A DNA stretch of 64,000 nucleotides from Acetobacter sacchari. GTDB taxonomy: Bacteria; Pseudomonadota; Alphaproteobacteria; Acetobacterales; Acetobacteraceae. The stretch covers positions 1 to 64,000 of the forward strand of contig NZ_JAFVMF010000018.1 of the NCBI RefSeq assembly GCF_017377715.1, given 5' to 3'. The number at the start of each line of letters is the position of its first letter. Position 1 is the first letter of the stretch. Shown piece after piece: positions 1 through 8,242 of the stretch. The notes beneath the pieces were generated by a model. That model ran no database searches and had not been told where the DNA came from. It worked only from the letters and a program-made list of their open reading frames with translations. Both the position numbers and the translations under genes were made by a program.

Positions 1-185
1 CAAGAAGAAACGCCGTCAGCATATCCCTCTCTATTCCATATTCTCTTGTCAAAGACCGCTTGAGGCGCTTCCGTTTTCAAGGCCGCGCCGTTTGGTGAGG
101 CGGTTTCTACGTATTTCGGATGGGGCTGTCAACGCGCCTGTTTCAGGATTGAAAATCGGCTGACGACTGCGGAAAAACCCAACAC

Positions 186-218
186 GAATCGCAAAACGCC
201 CGATTCTCATGGGGCAAA
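186..218 (-). repeat. Imperfect direct repeat, copy 1 (terminator-like)
   Basis: The core AAAACGCCCGATT (193-205) recurs exactly at 525-537. In both copies it is preceded by GAATC and followed by GGGCAAA at a variable distance. Read on the minus strand it forms a GCCC/GGGC stem followed by GTTTT, as in an intrinsic terminator. Confidence 0.5.
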
Positions 219-519
219 ATTCGCTCGCCGAGGAAAGAATTTTGCCCTCGGCGCGCCGGGACCCGCTTTGGGCGTAGAAACTCACAAACGCCGGCCAAGG
301 CCCATGGCCGGAGAGCGCGCACCTGACGGACGCAGGCGCGGCGCGTTCTCATTCTTCCGTCACTATGAGGGATTCAATTTTGGAATGCTGCGATCTTCGA
401 TTCGTCCGCCCATCCAGACCTGCACGCGACTCACAACCGGATGCAGATTAAAGCCAATTCAAGCACACGAGGCACATGGCGCAGCGCACACGGCGTGCCG
501 GGCGCCAAAATGCTTCACC

Positions 520-555
520 GAATCAAAACGCCCGATTTGTTTCGGAACGGGCAAA
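520..555 (-). terminator. Repeat copy 2, probable terminator of the epimerase gene
   Basis: On the minus strand, about 35 nt after the stop at 587, GCCCG (548-552) pairs with CGGGC (530-534) and is followed by GTTTT (525-529). A second small hairpin (549-562, GGGCA/TGCCC) overlaps it, so the two cannot form together. Confidence 0.45.
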
Positions 556-586
556 CATGCCCAAAAATCCCCAAAAGACGGGAATC

Positions 587-1570
587 TTACCCCCGCCCGG
601 CGGCTTCGCGATACTCGATGAACCATGACGCGAAACGTCGGATTCCATCCGCCAGATCGGTCTTGGGCTCCCACCCAACAAGGTCCCGTATCCTGTCGAT
701 CGACGCCCAGGTCGATTCCACATCGGCCGCCGGCCGGTCCATGACCTGAATATTCGTCTTCCGCCCAAGGGCGTCTTCCAGCAGGCCAACCATGGTCCGG
801 ACCGCTGTCGGCTGGCTGTTGCCGACGTTCAGCAACCGGGCGGCGCATCCGTCCGGCGGAGCCTCCAAAACCGCAAGCACCGCGTCAACGACATCGTCAA
901 TATAGGTGAAATCGCGCGCCAGAGCCGGACCATCGTAAAGCGTCAGACTCTCGCCACGCATGATCGCCTCGGCGAACTTGAAATACGCCATATCCGGACG
1001 CCCCCACGGCCCGTAGACCGTGAAGAACCGCAGACCAGTCTGCGGTATGCCATACAGATACTGATAACAATCCGAAGCCAGTTCGCCTGCTCGCTTCGTG
1101 GCGGCGTAGAATGACCCAGGATGGTCCACCCTGTCGCTCTCTCGAAACGGCATGGCCTCGTTCCGACCGTAGACGGAAGACGAAGACGCGTAGACGAAAT
1201 GCCGCAGCTTCGGGAGGCGCCGCGCAAACTCAAGCAGCGTCACATGCCCAAGGATGTTGGCTTTCACGAAGGCGAACGGATCCTCCATTGAATACCGCAC
1301 GCCCGCCTGCGCCGCCAGATGAAGGATTTCCGTAAATTCCTCCGGATTTCCAAGAACATCGGAGGAAAACGTCTCCTGCTCGGCGATGTCGCATTGGCGG
1401 AACGTGAAGCCGTCATGTTCGGTCAATCGCGCAAGGCGACGCCGTTTTAACTGCGGGTCGTAGTAGTCGTTGAGGTTATCGACCCCGACCACGCGCGCGC
1501 CCCGTGCAAGCAACGCCTCACAAACATGCGCGCCAATGAAGCCAGCGGCGCCGGTCACCAGAATCGTCAC
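587..1570 (-). CDS. NAD-dependent epimerase, probable UDP-glucuronate 4-epimerase
   Basis: This 327-residue extended short-chain dehydrogenase/reductase probably interconverts UDP-glucuronate and UDP-galacturonate for surface polysaccharide. The NAD-binding GAAGFIG motif is at residues 7-13. The catalytic pair is Tyr155 and Lys159 (YAATK), with a Ser-rich YASSSSVYG segment before it. The opening and length match the CapI/LspL-type subgroup rather than GalE. The start is GTG at 1570, with a GAGG seven bases upstream; no in-frame ATG fits better. It stands alone, with no other polysaccharide gene beside it. The fold is certain; the exact sugar is inferred. Confidence 0.8.
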   Translation of the reverse strand: MTILVTGAAGFIGAHVCEALLARGARVVGVDNLNDYYDPQLKRRRLARLTEHDGFTFRQCDIAEQETFSSDVLGNPEEFTEILHLAAQAGVRYSMEDPFAFVKANILGHVTLLEFARRLPKLRHFVYASSSSVYGRNEAMPFRESDRVDHPGSFYAATKRAGELASDCYQYLYGIPQTGLRFFTVYGPWGRPDMAYFKFAEAIMRGESLTLYDGPALARDFTYIDDVVDAVLAVLEAPPDGCAARLLNVGNSQPTAVRTMVGLLEDALGRKTNIQVMDRPAADVESTWASIDRIRDLVGWEPKTDLADGIRRFASWFIEYREAAGRG

Positions 1571-1725
1571 TAAAAAACCTCGCCCTTCCGCCGTCGCTTA
1601 CTCGCCGCCACGTCAGCCGACGCGTTTGGCCCGGGCCGCCCGCGCACGCAAGCGCAACCTGCAAACGCCAACATGGCGGCGGACCGCCAGGTCTCCGTGG
1701 GCAGAGCGCAAAATCTCATGATACT

Positions 1726-2250
1726 TTACGATTTCCCGCCAAGTGCAGCCGCCTCGATACGGTCGCCGACGGAAATGCCTTCCTTGGCGGTCACGCCCCC
1801 CTGAAGCTCAAGCGTAGCGACGACCGGGCCATGGCTGCTGATATGCGCGAGGCTTCTGGGCACAGCGTTCTCGGCGATCGCCTGAATGCGGTGATCCGCG
1901 CCGATGAACACGATGTCCAGAGACGCCAGCGTATTCTCCATCCACATGTCGCTCTGCTGCGGATACGGCCAGACGAACAACATGCCGCGATCAGCCGGCA
2001 CGGTCGGGCGGAACATTTCGCCCACCTGCTGTTGGCGCGGCGTTTTCGCAAGTTCGACCGAGAACAGGTGCTGTCCGTTTGCCGACACGATCGTCAGAGG
2101 CTGACGGGGCAGTTCCGGCTGGGCCTCAGTAGGCTCGCCAGTCTCGGCAGCCTGCCCAGAGGCCGCCAGTCCCGATAACGCCAGCGTCCCAATGAGCACG
2201 GCCGCCCTTCGGAATGGCGAGGAAAACAGGGACTGACGAAGATGGGACAT
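1726..2250 (-). CDS. DUF192 family exported protein
   Basis: This 174-residue protein has an N-terminal signal peptide: a basic start, a hydrophobic stretch at about residues 14-33 and a probable Ala-x-Ala cleavage site near residue 34. A single DUF192 domain follows. Typical family features are the GEMFRP segment (GLMFR in most members), GMLFVWP, a WMENT motif and LDIVFIG. The biochemical role of DUF192 is not established, and the periplasmic location is inferred from the signal peptide. It is separated from its neighbours by more than 100 bases on each side and is probably monocistronic. Confidence 0.8.
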   Translation of the reverse strand: MSHLRQSLFSSPFRRAAVLIGTLALSGLAASGQAAETGEPTEAQPELPRQPLTIVSANGQHLFSVELAKTPRQQQVGEMFRPTVPADRGMLFVWPYPQQSDMWMENTLASLDIVFIGADHRIQAIAENAVPRSLAHISSHGPVVATLELQGGVTAKEGISVGDRIEAAALGGKS

Positions 2251-2380
2251 TATGACACGCGTCCTGATGCTGCCGGAAACTCGGCGTAAGGCCAGATATT
2301 AGGAAACCAGACATATCCCGACATCCGGCGCGTAGGGAAGGCGTGACCGGAGAGGCCACGCCAGACCGGCGCTGAATGAT

Positions 2381-3049
2381 TCACTGCAGAAACGGGTTTT
2401 CCGCGCGTTCAGCCCGGACGGTCGTCGGCGCGCCGTGCCCCGGCAGCACCAGAACGTCGTCGCCCAACGGAAGAATTTTCGTCCGCACGCCCTGCACCAG
2501 CGTCGGCCCGTCGCCATACGGAAAATCCGTGCGCCCGATCGTGCCCCTGAAGAGCGTATCGCCCGCAAAAAGCACACGATCCTGCGGTTCGAAGAACACC
2601 ACATGCCCCGGCGTATGTCCGGGCACGTGCAGCACTTCGTAGCTCCGTCCCAAAAGCGGCAGGACATCGCCGTCCTGCGTGTACCGATCGGGCGCCACGC
2701 TGATCATGCCGGACAATCCGAAACGCGCGGCGTTCTCTTCAATGCTGGACAGAAGGAACTCATCCCGCTTGTCCGGCCCTATGACCGGAACCGGGGCGCC
2801 CTGCCGTTTCGTCAACGCATCCCGGAGCGCCTGCGCACCGCCCGCATGATCAAGATGTCCGTGCGTCAACAATATCGCCTCGACCGTCAGATCATGCGCA
2901 GCGATCCGCTCGAGAATGACGTCCTCGTCTCCGCCCGGATCGATCACGAGCGCGTGCCGGGTCTCCCCGTCCCAGACCAGCGAGCAGTTCTGCCGCAACG
3001 GCGTCACGGGAATGACCTCGACATCAAGTCTACGCTTCGGATCGCTCAT
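2381..3049 (-). CDS. MBL-fold metallohydrolase (glyoxalase II-like)
   Basis: This 222-residue metallo-beta-lactamase-fold hydrolase carries the metal motif THGHLDHAGG, further metal ligands in HVPGHTPGH and FAGDTLF, and a C-terminal LPGHG. This is the pattern of YcbL/glyoxalase II-like thioester hydrolases acting on small cytoplasmic substrates. The substrate is not determined by the sequence. I chose the ATG at 3049 because GGGGGAG stands just upstream. The frame stays open to 3124, but that extension would overlap the next gene and has no family similarity. It is probably co-transcribed with the host-attachment-family gene, whose stop is 28 bases upstream. Confidence 0.8.
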   Translation of the reverse strand: MSDPKRRLDVEVIPVTPLRQNCSLVWDGETRHALVIDPGGDEDVILERIAAHDLTVEAILLTHGHLDHAGGAQALRDALTKRQGAPVPVIGPDKRDEFLLSSIEENAARFGLSGMISVAPDRYTQDGDVLPLLGRSYEVLHVPGHTPGHVVFFEPQDRVLFAGDTLFRGTIGRTDFPYGDGPTLVQGVRTKILPLGDDVLVLPGHGAPTTVRAERAENPFLQ

Positions 3050-3077
3050 GAATACTCCCCCGGTCGACGCCTGCGGT

Positions 3078-3488
3078 TCAGGCCGATTTCCAGCCGGTTT
3101 CCGGGATATCGAAGTGTGAAGCAAGCTGGCTTTCCGAAATGTTGACCAGATCCTTGACCAGCGTCTTCAGAATCTTCGCCTGAACCGCCTTCGAAAGATG
3201 TTCCCTGATCTCATGCAACGCCTCCGCTGGCGCCGCGAGAACAAAACCGTCGAAGGCCCCGCCATGCGCCTCCAGCGCGTTGAGGCGGTCCGCCACGACG
3301 CGGGCGAACGCGTCCTTCGCCCTGTCAGCAGGCGACGCGCCGGGAGGCGTTACGCCAGGACTTCCAGCCGCCTTGTTCGCGTCAAGCGTCTCAATCGCCG
3401 AAAACGCCCCGTCCTTGTGCCGAAGCAGCTTCGCTTTCGCGCCGTCCGCCACGATATAAACGACCTCTCCGTCAAAACTGTTCGTCAT
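3078..3488 (-). CDS. Host-attachment family protein (PF10116-like)
   Basis: This 136-residue protein resembles the family named 'protein required for attachment to host cells', a name from plant-associated bacteria that is not a proven function here. Visible family features are an opening VVYIVADGAKAKLL, a central DRLNALEAHGGAFDGFVLAAP and a C-terminal LSKAVQAKILKTLVKDL helix. I see no signal peptide or membrane segment, so it is probably cytoplasmic. The ATG at 3488 is preceded by AAGGA; a GTG two codons earlier is less likely. It is probably in one transcript with the metallohydrolase downstream. Confidence 0.65.
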   Translation of the reverse strand: MTNSFDGEVVYIVADGAKAKLLRHKDGAFSAIETLDANKAAGSPGVTPPGASPADRAKDAFARVVADRLNALEAHGGAFDGFVLAAPAEALHEIREHLSKAVQAKILKTLVKDLVNISESQLASHFDIPETGWKSA

Positions 3489-3658
3489 GATCACGGTCCT
3501 TCATCACAACGCGCCACAAGCGACGCGCGCCGCCCCAGCGTATCGGGGCATGCGGATAGGAAACCCAATCGTGTAGCGCGACAACCCCTGCGAAACGCGC
3601 GGGCGGTTCCGCAAATCCAGCGGTGTGCGGACCGTGTATCGGCTGATACAGTCATCTC

Positions 3659-4726
3659 ATGCCCAATCCCTCGACAAACTCCTGGCCCAACGATCCCCTG
3701 CTCCATGCCCTGCAGTGGACGCAGAACGGCCATCCCGCCGCAGTCGCTACGGTCATCGGCACATGGGGGAGTTCACCCCGACCGGTCGGCAGCGTCATGA
3801 CCATATGCGGCGACGGGCGCGTGGAAGGCTCGGTCAGCGGGGGCTGCGTCGAGGCGGACGTGATTTCGCGCGCACGGGAGATCATGGACGGATCCCCTCC
3901 GGCCGTACTTACGTATGGCGTGTCCAACGAGACCGCGTGGGGCGTGGGGCTGGCCTGCGGCGGACGTCTGGACGTGTTCGTTCAGGCCATCGGGACGGAT
4001 GGCTTGGTAAAAGGCGCCTTTCCTGCCGCCGACCTCGAAGCAATCGCTGCGGCGCTGCGCGACAGGCGACCGGTGAGCCTCGCTCGCAGACTCGACGGCG
4101 TGCGTCATGCACTCGTCGACGGAACAAACCCGAATAGCCTGCCCGACGACATCCTGCGCGTCCTGGCCGAACCACCGCGTTCAGCTTGCGCTCGCGTCAC
4201 GGACGCTGCCGGCGCGGAATGGTTCCTGCAGACCGTCGCGCCGCCCCCGAGGCTGCTCCTCATCGGCGCCGTGCACATCGCGCAAGCCCTCGCCCCGATG
4301 GCTCGACTGGCAGGATTCACGACAGCCATCATCGACCCGCGCACCGGACTCGCAACGCCGGAACGCTTTCCCTCCCAGACGTTGCTCACCGACTGGCCAG
4401 ACGACGCTCTCGACAATGCGCATATCGACCCCACGACGGCTGTCGTCACACTCACGCACGACGCCAAACTCGACGATCCGGCGCTGGCGCGGGCGCTGGT
4501 CAGTCCAGCTTTCTATGTCGGGGCTCTGGGCTCGCGAGCGACTCAGTCCTCACGGCTGAAACGTCTCGCAGAGATCGGCGTGCCTGACGACGCCCTGAAC
4601 CGCTTGCGCGGTCCTGTGGGCCTGGCGATCGGCGCAATCGGCGCGGAAGAGATCGCCCTGTCGATCATGGCGGACATCGTCGCGACCCGCCGAGGGGCGC
4701 GCCTTAGTCTGGAACCCGGCTGGTGA
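3659..4726 (+). CDS. XdhC/CoxI family molybdoenzyme maturation protein
   Basis: This 355-residue protein has both family domains. An N-terminal XdhC/CoxI domain contains the SGGCVE motif (Cys63, the position used to handle molybdenum cofactor). A C-terminal Rossmann-like domain starts at LLLIGAVHIAQALAPMA. XdhC proteins bind and sulfurate molybdenum cofactor before it enters xanthine-dehydrogenase-type enzymes. Its stop overlaps the start of the MocA-like gene by four bases (GTGA), so the two are translationally coupled. No molybdoenzyme structural subunit is present in the window. The start has a poor ribosome binding site but no better candidate. Confidence 0.85.
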   Translation: MPNPSTNSWPNDPLLHALQWTQNGHPAAVATVIGTWGSSPRPVGSVMTICGDGRVEGSVSGGCVEADVISRAREIMDGSPPAVLTYGVSNETAWGVGLACGGRLDVFVQAIGTDGLVKGAFPAADLEAIAAALRDRRPVSLARRLDGVRHALVDGTNPNSLPDDILRVLAEPPRSACARVTDAAGAEWFLQTVAPPPRLLLIGAVHIAQALAPMARLAGFTTAIIDPRTGLATPERFPSQTLLTDWPDDALDNAHIDPTTAVVTLTHDAKLDDPALARALVSPAFYVGALGSRATQSSRLKRLAEIGVPDDALNRLRGPVGLAIGAIGAEEIALSIMADIVATRRGARLSLEPGW

Positions 4727-5364
4727 TTGCGCCGGAGGGACGGATCGTCGCCGCCATTCTCGCAGCTGGACGATCCTCCCGAACGGGCAGCCAACACAAG
4801 CTTCTGGCGCAAGACGCTCTCGGGCGCGCCATGATCAGCCGGACAGTGGAACAGGTCGTCGCCAGCAATGCCGACGCCGTCCGTCTTTTCGTCGCCACGG
4901 ACGGAGATTCTGTCGTCGCATCCGCGCTTTCGGGCCTGCGTCCACATCCGGCGCAATTTTCCATCGGAACAGTGCCAGACGCAGCGGAAGGCATGGCTGC
5001 GTCCGTACGGGCCAGCGTCGCATTCGCGCACGATCAGGGCGCCGCCGGACTGTTGATCTGTCTGGGAGACATGCCTCTCGTTCAATCCGAACTCATGGAC
5101 GCCCTGATAACCGCCTTCCGTCGTTCCAGAGCGGACGCCATCGTCCCCGTCCACGAGGGACGGCGCGGCAATCCGACGCTCTGGGCCTCCAGTCAATTCG
5201 ACACATTGTCCAGGCTGGAAGGCGATACGGGAGGGCGCGCCATTCTCGACGCTCTGGCGGCGGATTCCGATAGCCGCAGACTGTTTAGAATTGTTGGCGA
5301 CGCCTCGGTTCTGACGGATTTCGATACCTCGGAACGGCTTACAGCCTTTGCCCGACTGACATGA
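4723..5364 (+). CDS. MocA-like molybdenum cofactor nucleotidyltransferase
   Basis: This 213-residue protein is an NTP-transferase-3 (MobA-like) member. It shows the nucleotide-binding opening AAILAAGRSSRTGSQHKLL, the metal-binding LGDMPLV near residue 115, and the RRGNPTLW and GDTGGRAIL segments characteristic of MocA. MocA makes molybdopterin cytosine dinucleotide, the cofactor form used by xanthine- and aldehyde-dehydrogenase-type enzymes, which agrees with its coupling to XdhC. The start is GTG at 4723, overlapping the xdhC stop. CTP versus GTP specificity cannot be read with certainty. Confidence 0.8.
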   Translation: MIAPEGRIVAAILAAGRSSRTGSQHKLLAQDALGRAMISRTVEQVVASNADAVRLFVATDGDSVVASALSGLRPHPAQFSIGTVPDAAEGMAASVRASVAFAHDQGAAGLLICLGDMPLVQSELMDALITAFRRSRADAIVPVHEGRRGNPTLWASSQFDTLSRLEGDTGGRAILDALAADSDSRRLFRIVGDASVLTDFDTSERLTAFARLT

Positions 5365-5532
5365 TCTGCGCGCCAGCATCACCGACGGATATGGTTCGAC
5401 CTTTTACGGGACGGGCGATGAATCGCAACGAATAGCCCGAACGTTAACGATTGACCTGACCGCGCCAGACCGGAATGTAAGCAGGGTCCGGCCGACGCCC
5501 CGCGTCAGGACGGGAATTTATCGGAGTCCGAC

Positions 5533-5883
5533 ATGAGCAAAATTATCCGCACCGAACCCAACGCCATTCTATCGAAGGCGGTCGAGTATCACGGCTTCAT
5601 CTATACGCAGGGCGTCGTCGCCCGTGACCTTTCACAGGACGCTACGGCTCAGACCAAAGACATCCTCGATCAGCTCGACGCGATCCTCGAAGAGCACGGT
5701 ACGGACAAGACCCGCATCCTGCAGGCTCAGATCTGGCTGAAGGACATCGCTGACCGCGAAGCCCTCAACGGCGTCTGGAGCGCGTGGCTTCCGGAAGGCG
5801 GCGCCCCGGCCCGCGCATGCGTGCAGGCGGTTCTGGCGGATCCCCGCATGCTGGTCGAAATCATGCTGACCACAACGAAGTAA
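5533..5883 (+). CDS. RidA family reactive-intermediate deaminase
   Basis: This 116-residue protein is a compact RidA/YjgF-family member covering the whole domain. Segments seen are FIYTQGVVA near the start, the helix AQTKDILDQLDAILEEHG, and the C-terminal PARACVQAVLADPRMLVEIML, which contains the conserved Arg that binds the substrate carboxylate in RidA enzymes. Members of this subgroup hydrolyse reactive enamines or imines from PLP enzymes. The ATG has GGAG seven bases upstream. It is monocistronic, with a hairpin downstream at 5893-5924. Confidence 0.85.
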   Translation: MSKIIRTEPNAILSKAVEYHGFIYTQGVVARDLSQDATAQTKDILDQLDAILEEHGTDKTRILQAQIWLKDIADREALNGVWSAWLPEGGAPARACVQAVLADPRMLVEIMLTTTK

Positions 5884-5892
5884 GAAACGCTG

Positions 5893-5924
5893 CCGTCGCG
5901 TCGCCCTGCGCGGCAACGCGACGG
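5893..5924 (+). terminator. Hairpin downstream of the RidA gene
   Basis: CCGTCGCGT pairs perfectly with ACGCGACGG across a 14-nt loop, 10 bases after the stop codon. There is no run of T after it, so it may be a processing or stability hairpin rather than an intrinsic terminator. Confidence 0.45.
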
Positions 5925-6100
5925 TTATCAGGCTGCGTTAACATGGCCGTTTGCCCGACCTGCGCCTTTGCAACCTGCCGGGCACATAATTGTGGCCTGC
6001 GCGCCACAATTCATCATACGGCCCGACGCCCGACGCGACTCCCCACACCAATCGCTGCAATTCCGTAAATAGCCGGGAAACATTGATTTTTGTTGTTTTT

Positions 6101-6118
6101 TTAGGAATTTAATCCTAA
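6101..6118. promoter_or_regulatory. Palindrome TTAGGA-N6-TCCTAA
   Basis: This perfect six-base inverted repeat has an AT-only centre (ATTTAA). It lies in the AT-rich segment about 130 bases before the CHAP gene. It could be an operator; no dedicated regulator is adjacent. Confidence 0.3.
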
Positions 6119-6248
6119 TTTCTATGTACAAACATACGCTAAACGAACAAAATCATCTTCCTGTGTTTTTGCGCCGCCGTGTGACCTTGTCAGGTCAGCA
6201 TTGCAATTGCTACGGAGAACAGCACGGAAGAAAGCGGGGCGTTTGAGT

Positions 6249-6998
6249 ATGCGAATGGGTTGCTTGGGTCTGTCTCGTCTCCGCATGGCCGCCCTTTCGT
6301 TTTTCGTCACCTGCTTCGGACTGGCCGATGGAGCGCACGCTCATGTCCGCCACCCGGTCTCCCATGGCTATCATCACGTAAGACTGGCCGCCGCGCACTA
6401 TCATGGCGGTCGGCATTACTACGGTGGCGGTCACGTCATTCAGTGCGTCGCTTTCGCGCGCTCCGCCTCCGACGTCGATCTTTCGGGCAACGCCCGCGAC
6501 TGGTGGTATAACGCCGAAGGCCGCTACGCTCGCGGATCAGCGCCTGAACCCGGAAGCGTTCTGAATTTCCGTCCGATTCGCCGTATGCCCCTCGGTCATG
6601 TCGCCGTCGTCACAGGCGTAACCAACAGCCGCGTCATCACCATTGACCAGTCCCACTGGGGCCAGAGCGGCGTCAGCCGTAACGTCACCGTCGTCGACGT
6701 GTCGCCCGATAATGACTGGTCGGCGGTCCGGGTTGCACTGAATGGCCGAGAGGGGACTTTCGGCTCCATCTACCCGACCTATGGTTTCATCTATGCGCGC
6801 GGCGAGAACGAAGCTCCCAGCGCACCGCACATGATGACCGCGAGCGCCGAACCCGCGCAGCTCCCTGCGGGAGCCGCTGTCGAGCAGTATGCGGAAGCGA
6901 CCGACACAACGGGCACGATCGAGGAAGGCTATGTCTCCCGACACGCAATGCATTCTACGCGTCGGCGCGCCCACTACACGCGGCGCGCTCACCACTGA
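6249..6998 (+). CDS. Secreted CHAP-domain cysteine hydrolase with His-rich linker
   Basis: This protein of about 249 residues has a signal peptide (residues 1-31, ending near Ala-His-Ala). A strikingly His-rich segment follows at residues 33-62. The CHAP domain has its nucleophile in QCVAFAR (Cys66) and catalytic His117 in PLGHVAVVTG. The C-terminus is rich in His and Arg. CHAP enzymes are amidases or endopeptidases that cut peptidoglycan peptides, so a periplasmic wall-remodelling role is likely. The ATG at 6249 is chosen because the signal peptide begins there; codons upstream (to 6201) are basic and look untranslated. A strong terminator follows at 7030-7061. Confidence 0.8.
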   Translation: MRMGCLGLSRLRMAALSFFVTCFGLADGAHAHVRHPVSHGYHHVRLAAAHYHGGRHYYGGGHVIQCVAFARSASDVDLSGNARDWWYNAEGRYARGSAPEPGSVLNFRPIRRMPLGHVAVVTGVTNSRVITIDQSHWGQSGVSRNVTVVDVSPDNDWSAVRVALNGREGTFGSIYPTYGFIYARGENEAPSAPHMMTASAEPAQLPAGAAVEQYAEATDTTGTIEEGYVSRHAMHSTRRRAHYTRRAHH

Positions 6999-7029
6999 CG
7001 TTTCCGCCGGTCAAACTGCGACTTACCGG

Positions 7030-7061
7030 GCGCGCTTCTCTGCGGAGAGCGCGCTTTTTTT
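7030..7061 (+). terminator. Intrinsic terminator after the CHAP gene
   Basis: GCGCGCTTCTC pairs with GAGAGCGCGC with a single bulged T and a TGCG loop. Seven T follow. This is a classical rho-independent terminator, 31 bases after the stop. Confidence 0.85.
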
Positions 7062-7285
7062 ACAAGCTCTCGCTACGGAGCAAACGCCTCCGTTTTGTTT
7101 TAAGGTCACGTCAAAGCGTCGCCGCCGCCTGACGCCAGGCATTCAAAGTATCTTCCGTCCTTCAAACGCAAAAATTTGAACCAACACAGACTCCCGGCAA
7201 GACAACCTGTTGAAGCGTTTCGCTAAGCCCTTGCCCGGCTGAGGCGTGGTCGGAACGCAGGAAATCTCACATCCAGGGACTGCCG

Positions 7286-8242
7286 ATGGAACTACGCCAT
7301 CTCCGATATTTCGTCGCGGTTGCGGACCACGGCAGCTTCACCCGTGCCGCCGCAACCTTGCGCATGGAACAGCCGCCTCTCAGCCAACAGATTCGACAGT
7401 TCGAGAACGAGCTCGGCGTCACCCTGTTTCAGCGCCTGACAAGGGGCGTCAAACTCACCGATATCGGCGCCGCTTTGCTACCGCAGGCGCGCGCCGTGCT
7501 GGATCTCCAGGGCGATTTTCTTGCGGCGGCGCGAGGACTGGCGCGTGGCGATCGAGGGCAGTTGCGCGTCGGACTCGCCGGAGCCGTGCCATTGCTGCCG
7601 CTCATTCCGCTGACCATCCGCCGCTTTCGCGAAGCATGGCCGGAGGCGGACGTCTCCTTCGAGGAGAGCAACACCCCCGCCCTGTCGGAGGCGCTGCATG
7701 AGCGACGCGTCGACGTCGCGATCGTCCGGCCGCCTGTGCCCAATGACGCGCAACTGGCCGTCTATCCGCTCTTTGACGAGCCGACCGTCGTCGCTCTGCC
7801 AAGCGGCCATGCTCATGCAGCCGACGGCGCCGTCGGGCTGTCCATGATCGCGTCCGAACCGCTGATCATCTTCCCTCGCGAACTGGGGCCCGGTTTTCAC
7901 GACGCAATTCTTGCCGCATGCCAGCAGGCGGGATTCACGCCGCGCCTCGGCCAGCAGGCGCCGCAGATCGCAGCGACCGTGCCGCTGGTGGCCGCCGGGC
8001 TGGGCGTGTCCGTCGTGCCCGCGTCGCTGTCGCAGATTCACGCGGGCGGCGTGACGTTTCATCCCATCAAGGAGCCCGCCCCCAAGGCGGCGCTCGCGAT
8101 CGCGGTGCTACGCGGACAACATGCGCCGCTCGTCAGCCGTTTCGTCTCCGCGTTGCGTGAGGCGAGCGCAGAATGGGCAGAGCGTCAGGACGAAAACGTC
8201 ACGCGCTCCAAAACGGCGACAAAAACAACAGAATCCCTGTAA
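7286..8242 (+). CDS. LysR family transcriptional regulator
   Basis: This 318-residue protein has a typical N-terminal winged helix-turn-helix (residues 1-60: MELRHLRYFVAVADHGSFT, then QPPLSQQIRQFENELG). A LysR substrate-binding domain follows (about residues 92-290). The closing TKTTESL tail is polar and variable. LysR proteins usually control a divergent neighbour, but the upstream gene here runs in the same direction, so the target is not evident. AGGGA stands seven bases before the ATG. Its 3' end overlaps the convergent membrane-protein gene by 44 bases. Confidence 0.9.
   Translation: MELRHLRYFVAVADHGSFTRAAATLRMEQPPLSQQIRQFENELGVTLFQRLTRGVKLTDIGAALLPQARAVLDLQGDFLAAARGLARGDRGQLRVGLAGAVPLLPLIPLTIRRFREAWPEADVSFEESNTPALSEALHERRVDVAIVRPPVPNDAQLAVYPLFDEPTVVALPSGHAHAADGAVGLSMIASEPLIIFPRELGPGFHDAILAACQQAGFTPRLGQQAPQIAATVPLVAAGLGVSVVPASLSQIHAGGVTFHPIKEPAPKAALAIAVLRGQHAPLVSRFVSALREASAEWAERQDENVTRSKTATKTTESL

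Larger units (their letters stand above)
1..586. other. Gene-poor left edge with repeated hairpin element
   Basis: I find no convincing gene here. The open frames present have no recognisable motif and no good ribosome binding site. The stretch carries two copies of an imperfect element (186-218 and 520-555) and several inverted repeats: 212-222 with 237-247, 227-234 with 245-252, and 291-297 with 305-311. The second copy lies just beyond the stop of the epimerase gene on the minus strand and probably ends its transcript. Confidence 0.5.
5884..6248. other. Intergenic region: hairpin, then AT-rich upstream region
   Basis: The first part carries the hairpin behind the RidA gene. The second part (about 6085-6140) is AT-rich and includes the palindrome at 6101-6118. 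It probably contains the promoter of the CHAP gene, although no clear -35/-10 pair can be fixed. I see no gene in it. Confidence 0.5.

Noticed and set aside
49-848. Several minus-strand open frames of 69-129 codons near the left edge
   Set aside because: They overlap each other in different frames or the epimerase gene, have no ribosome binding site and no recognisable motif.
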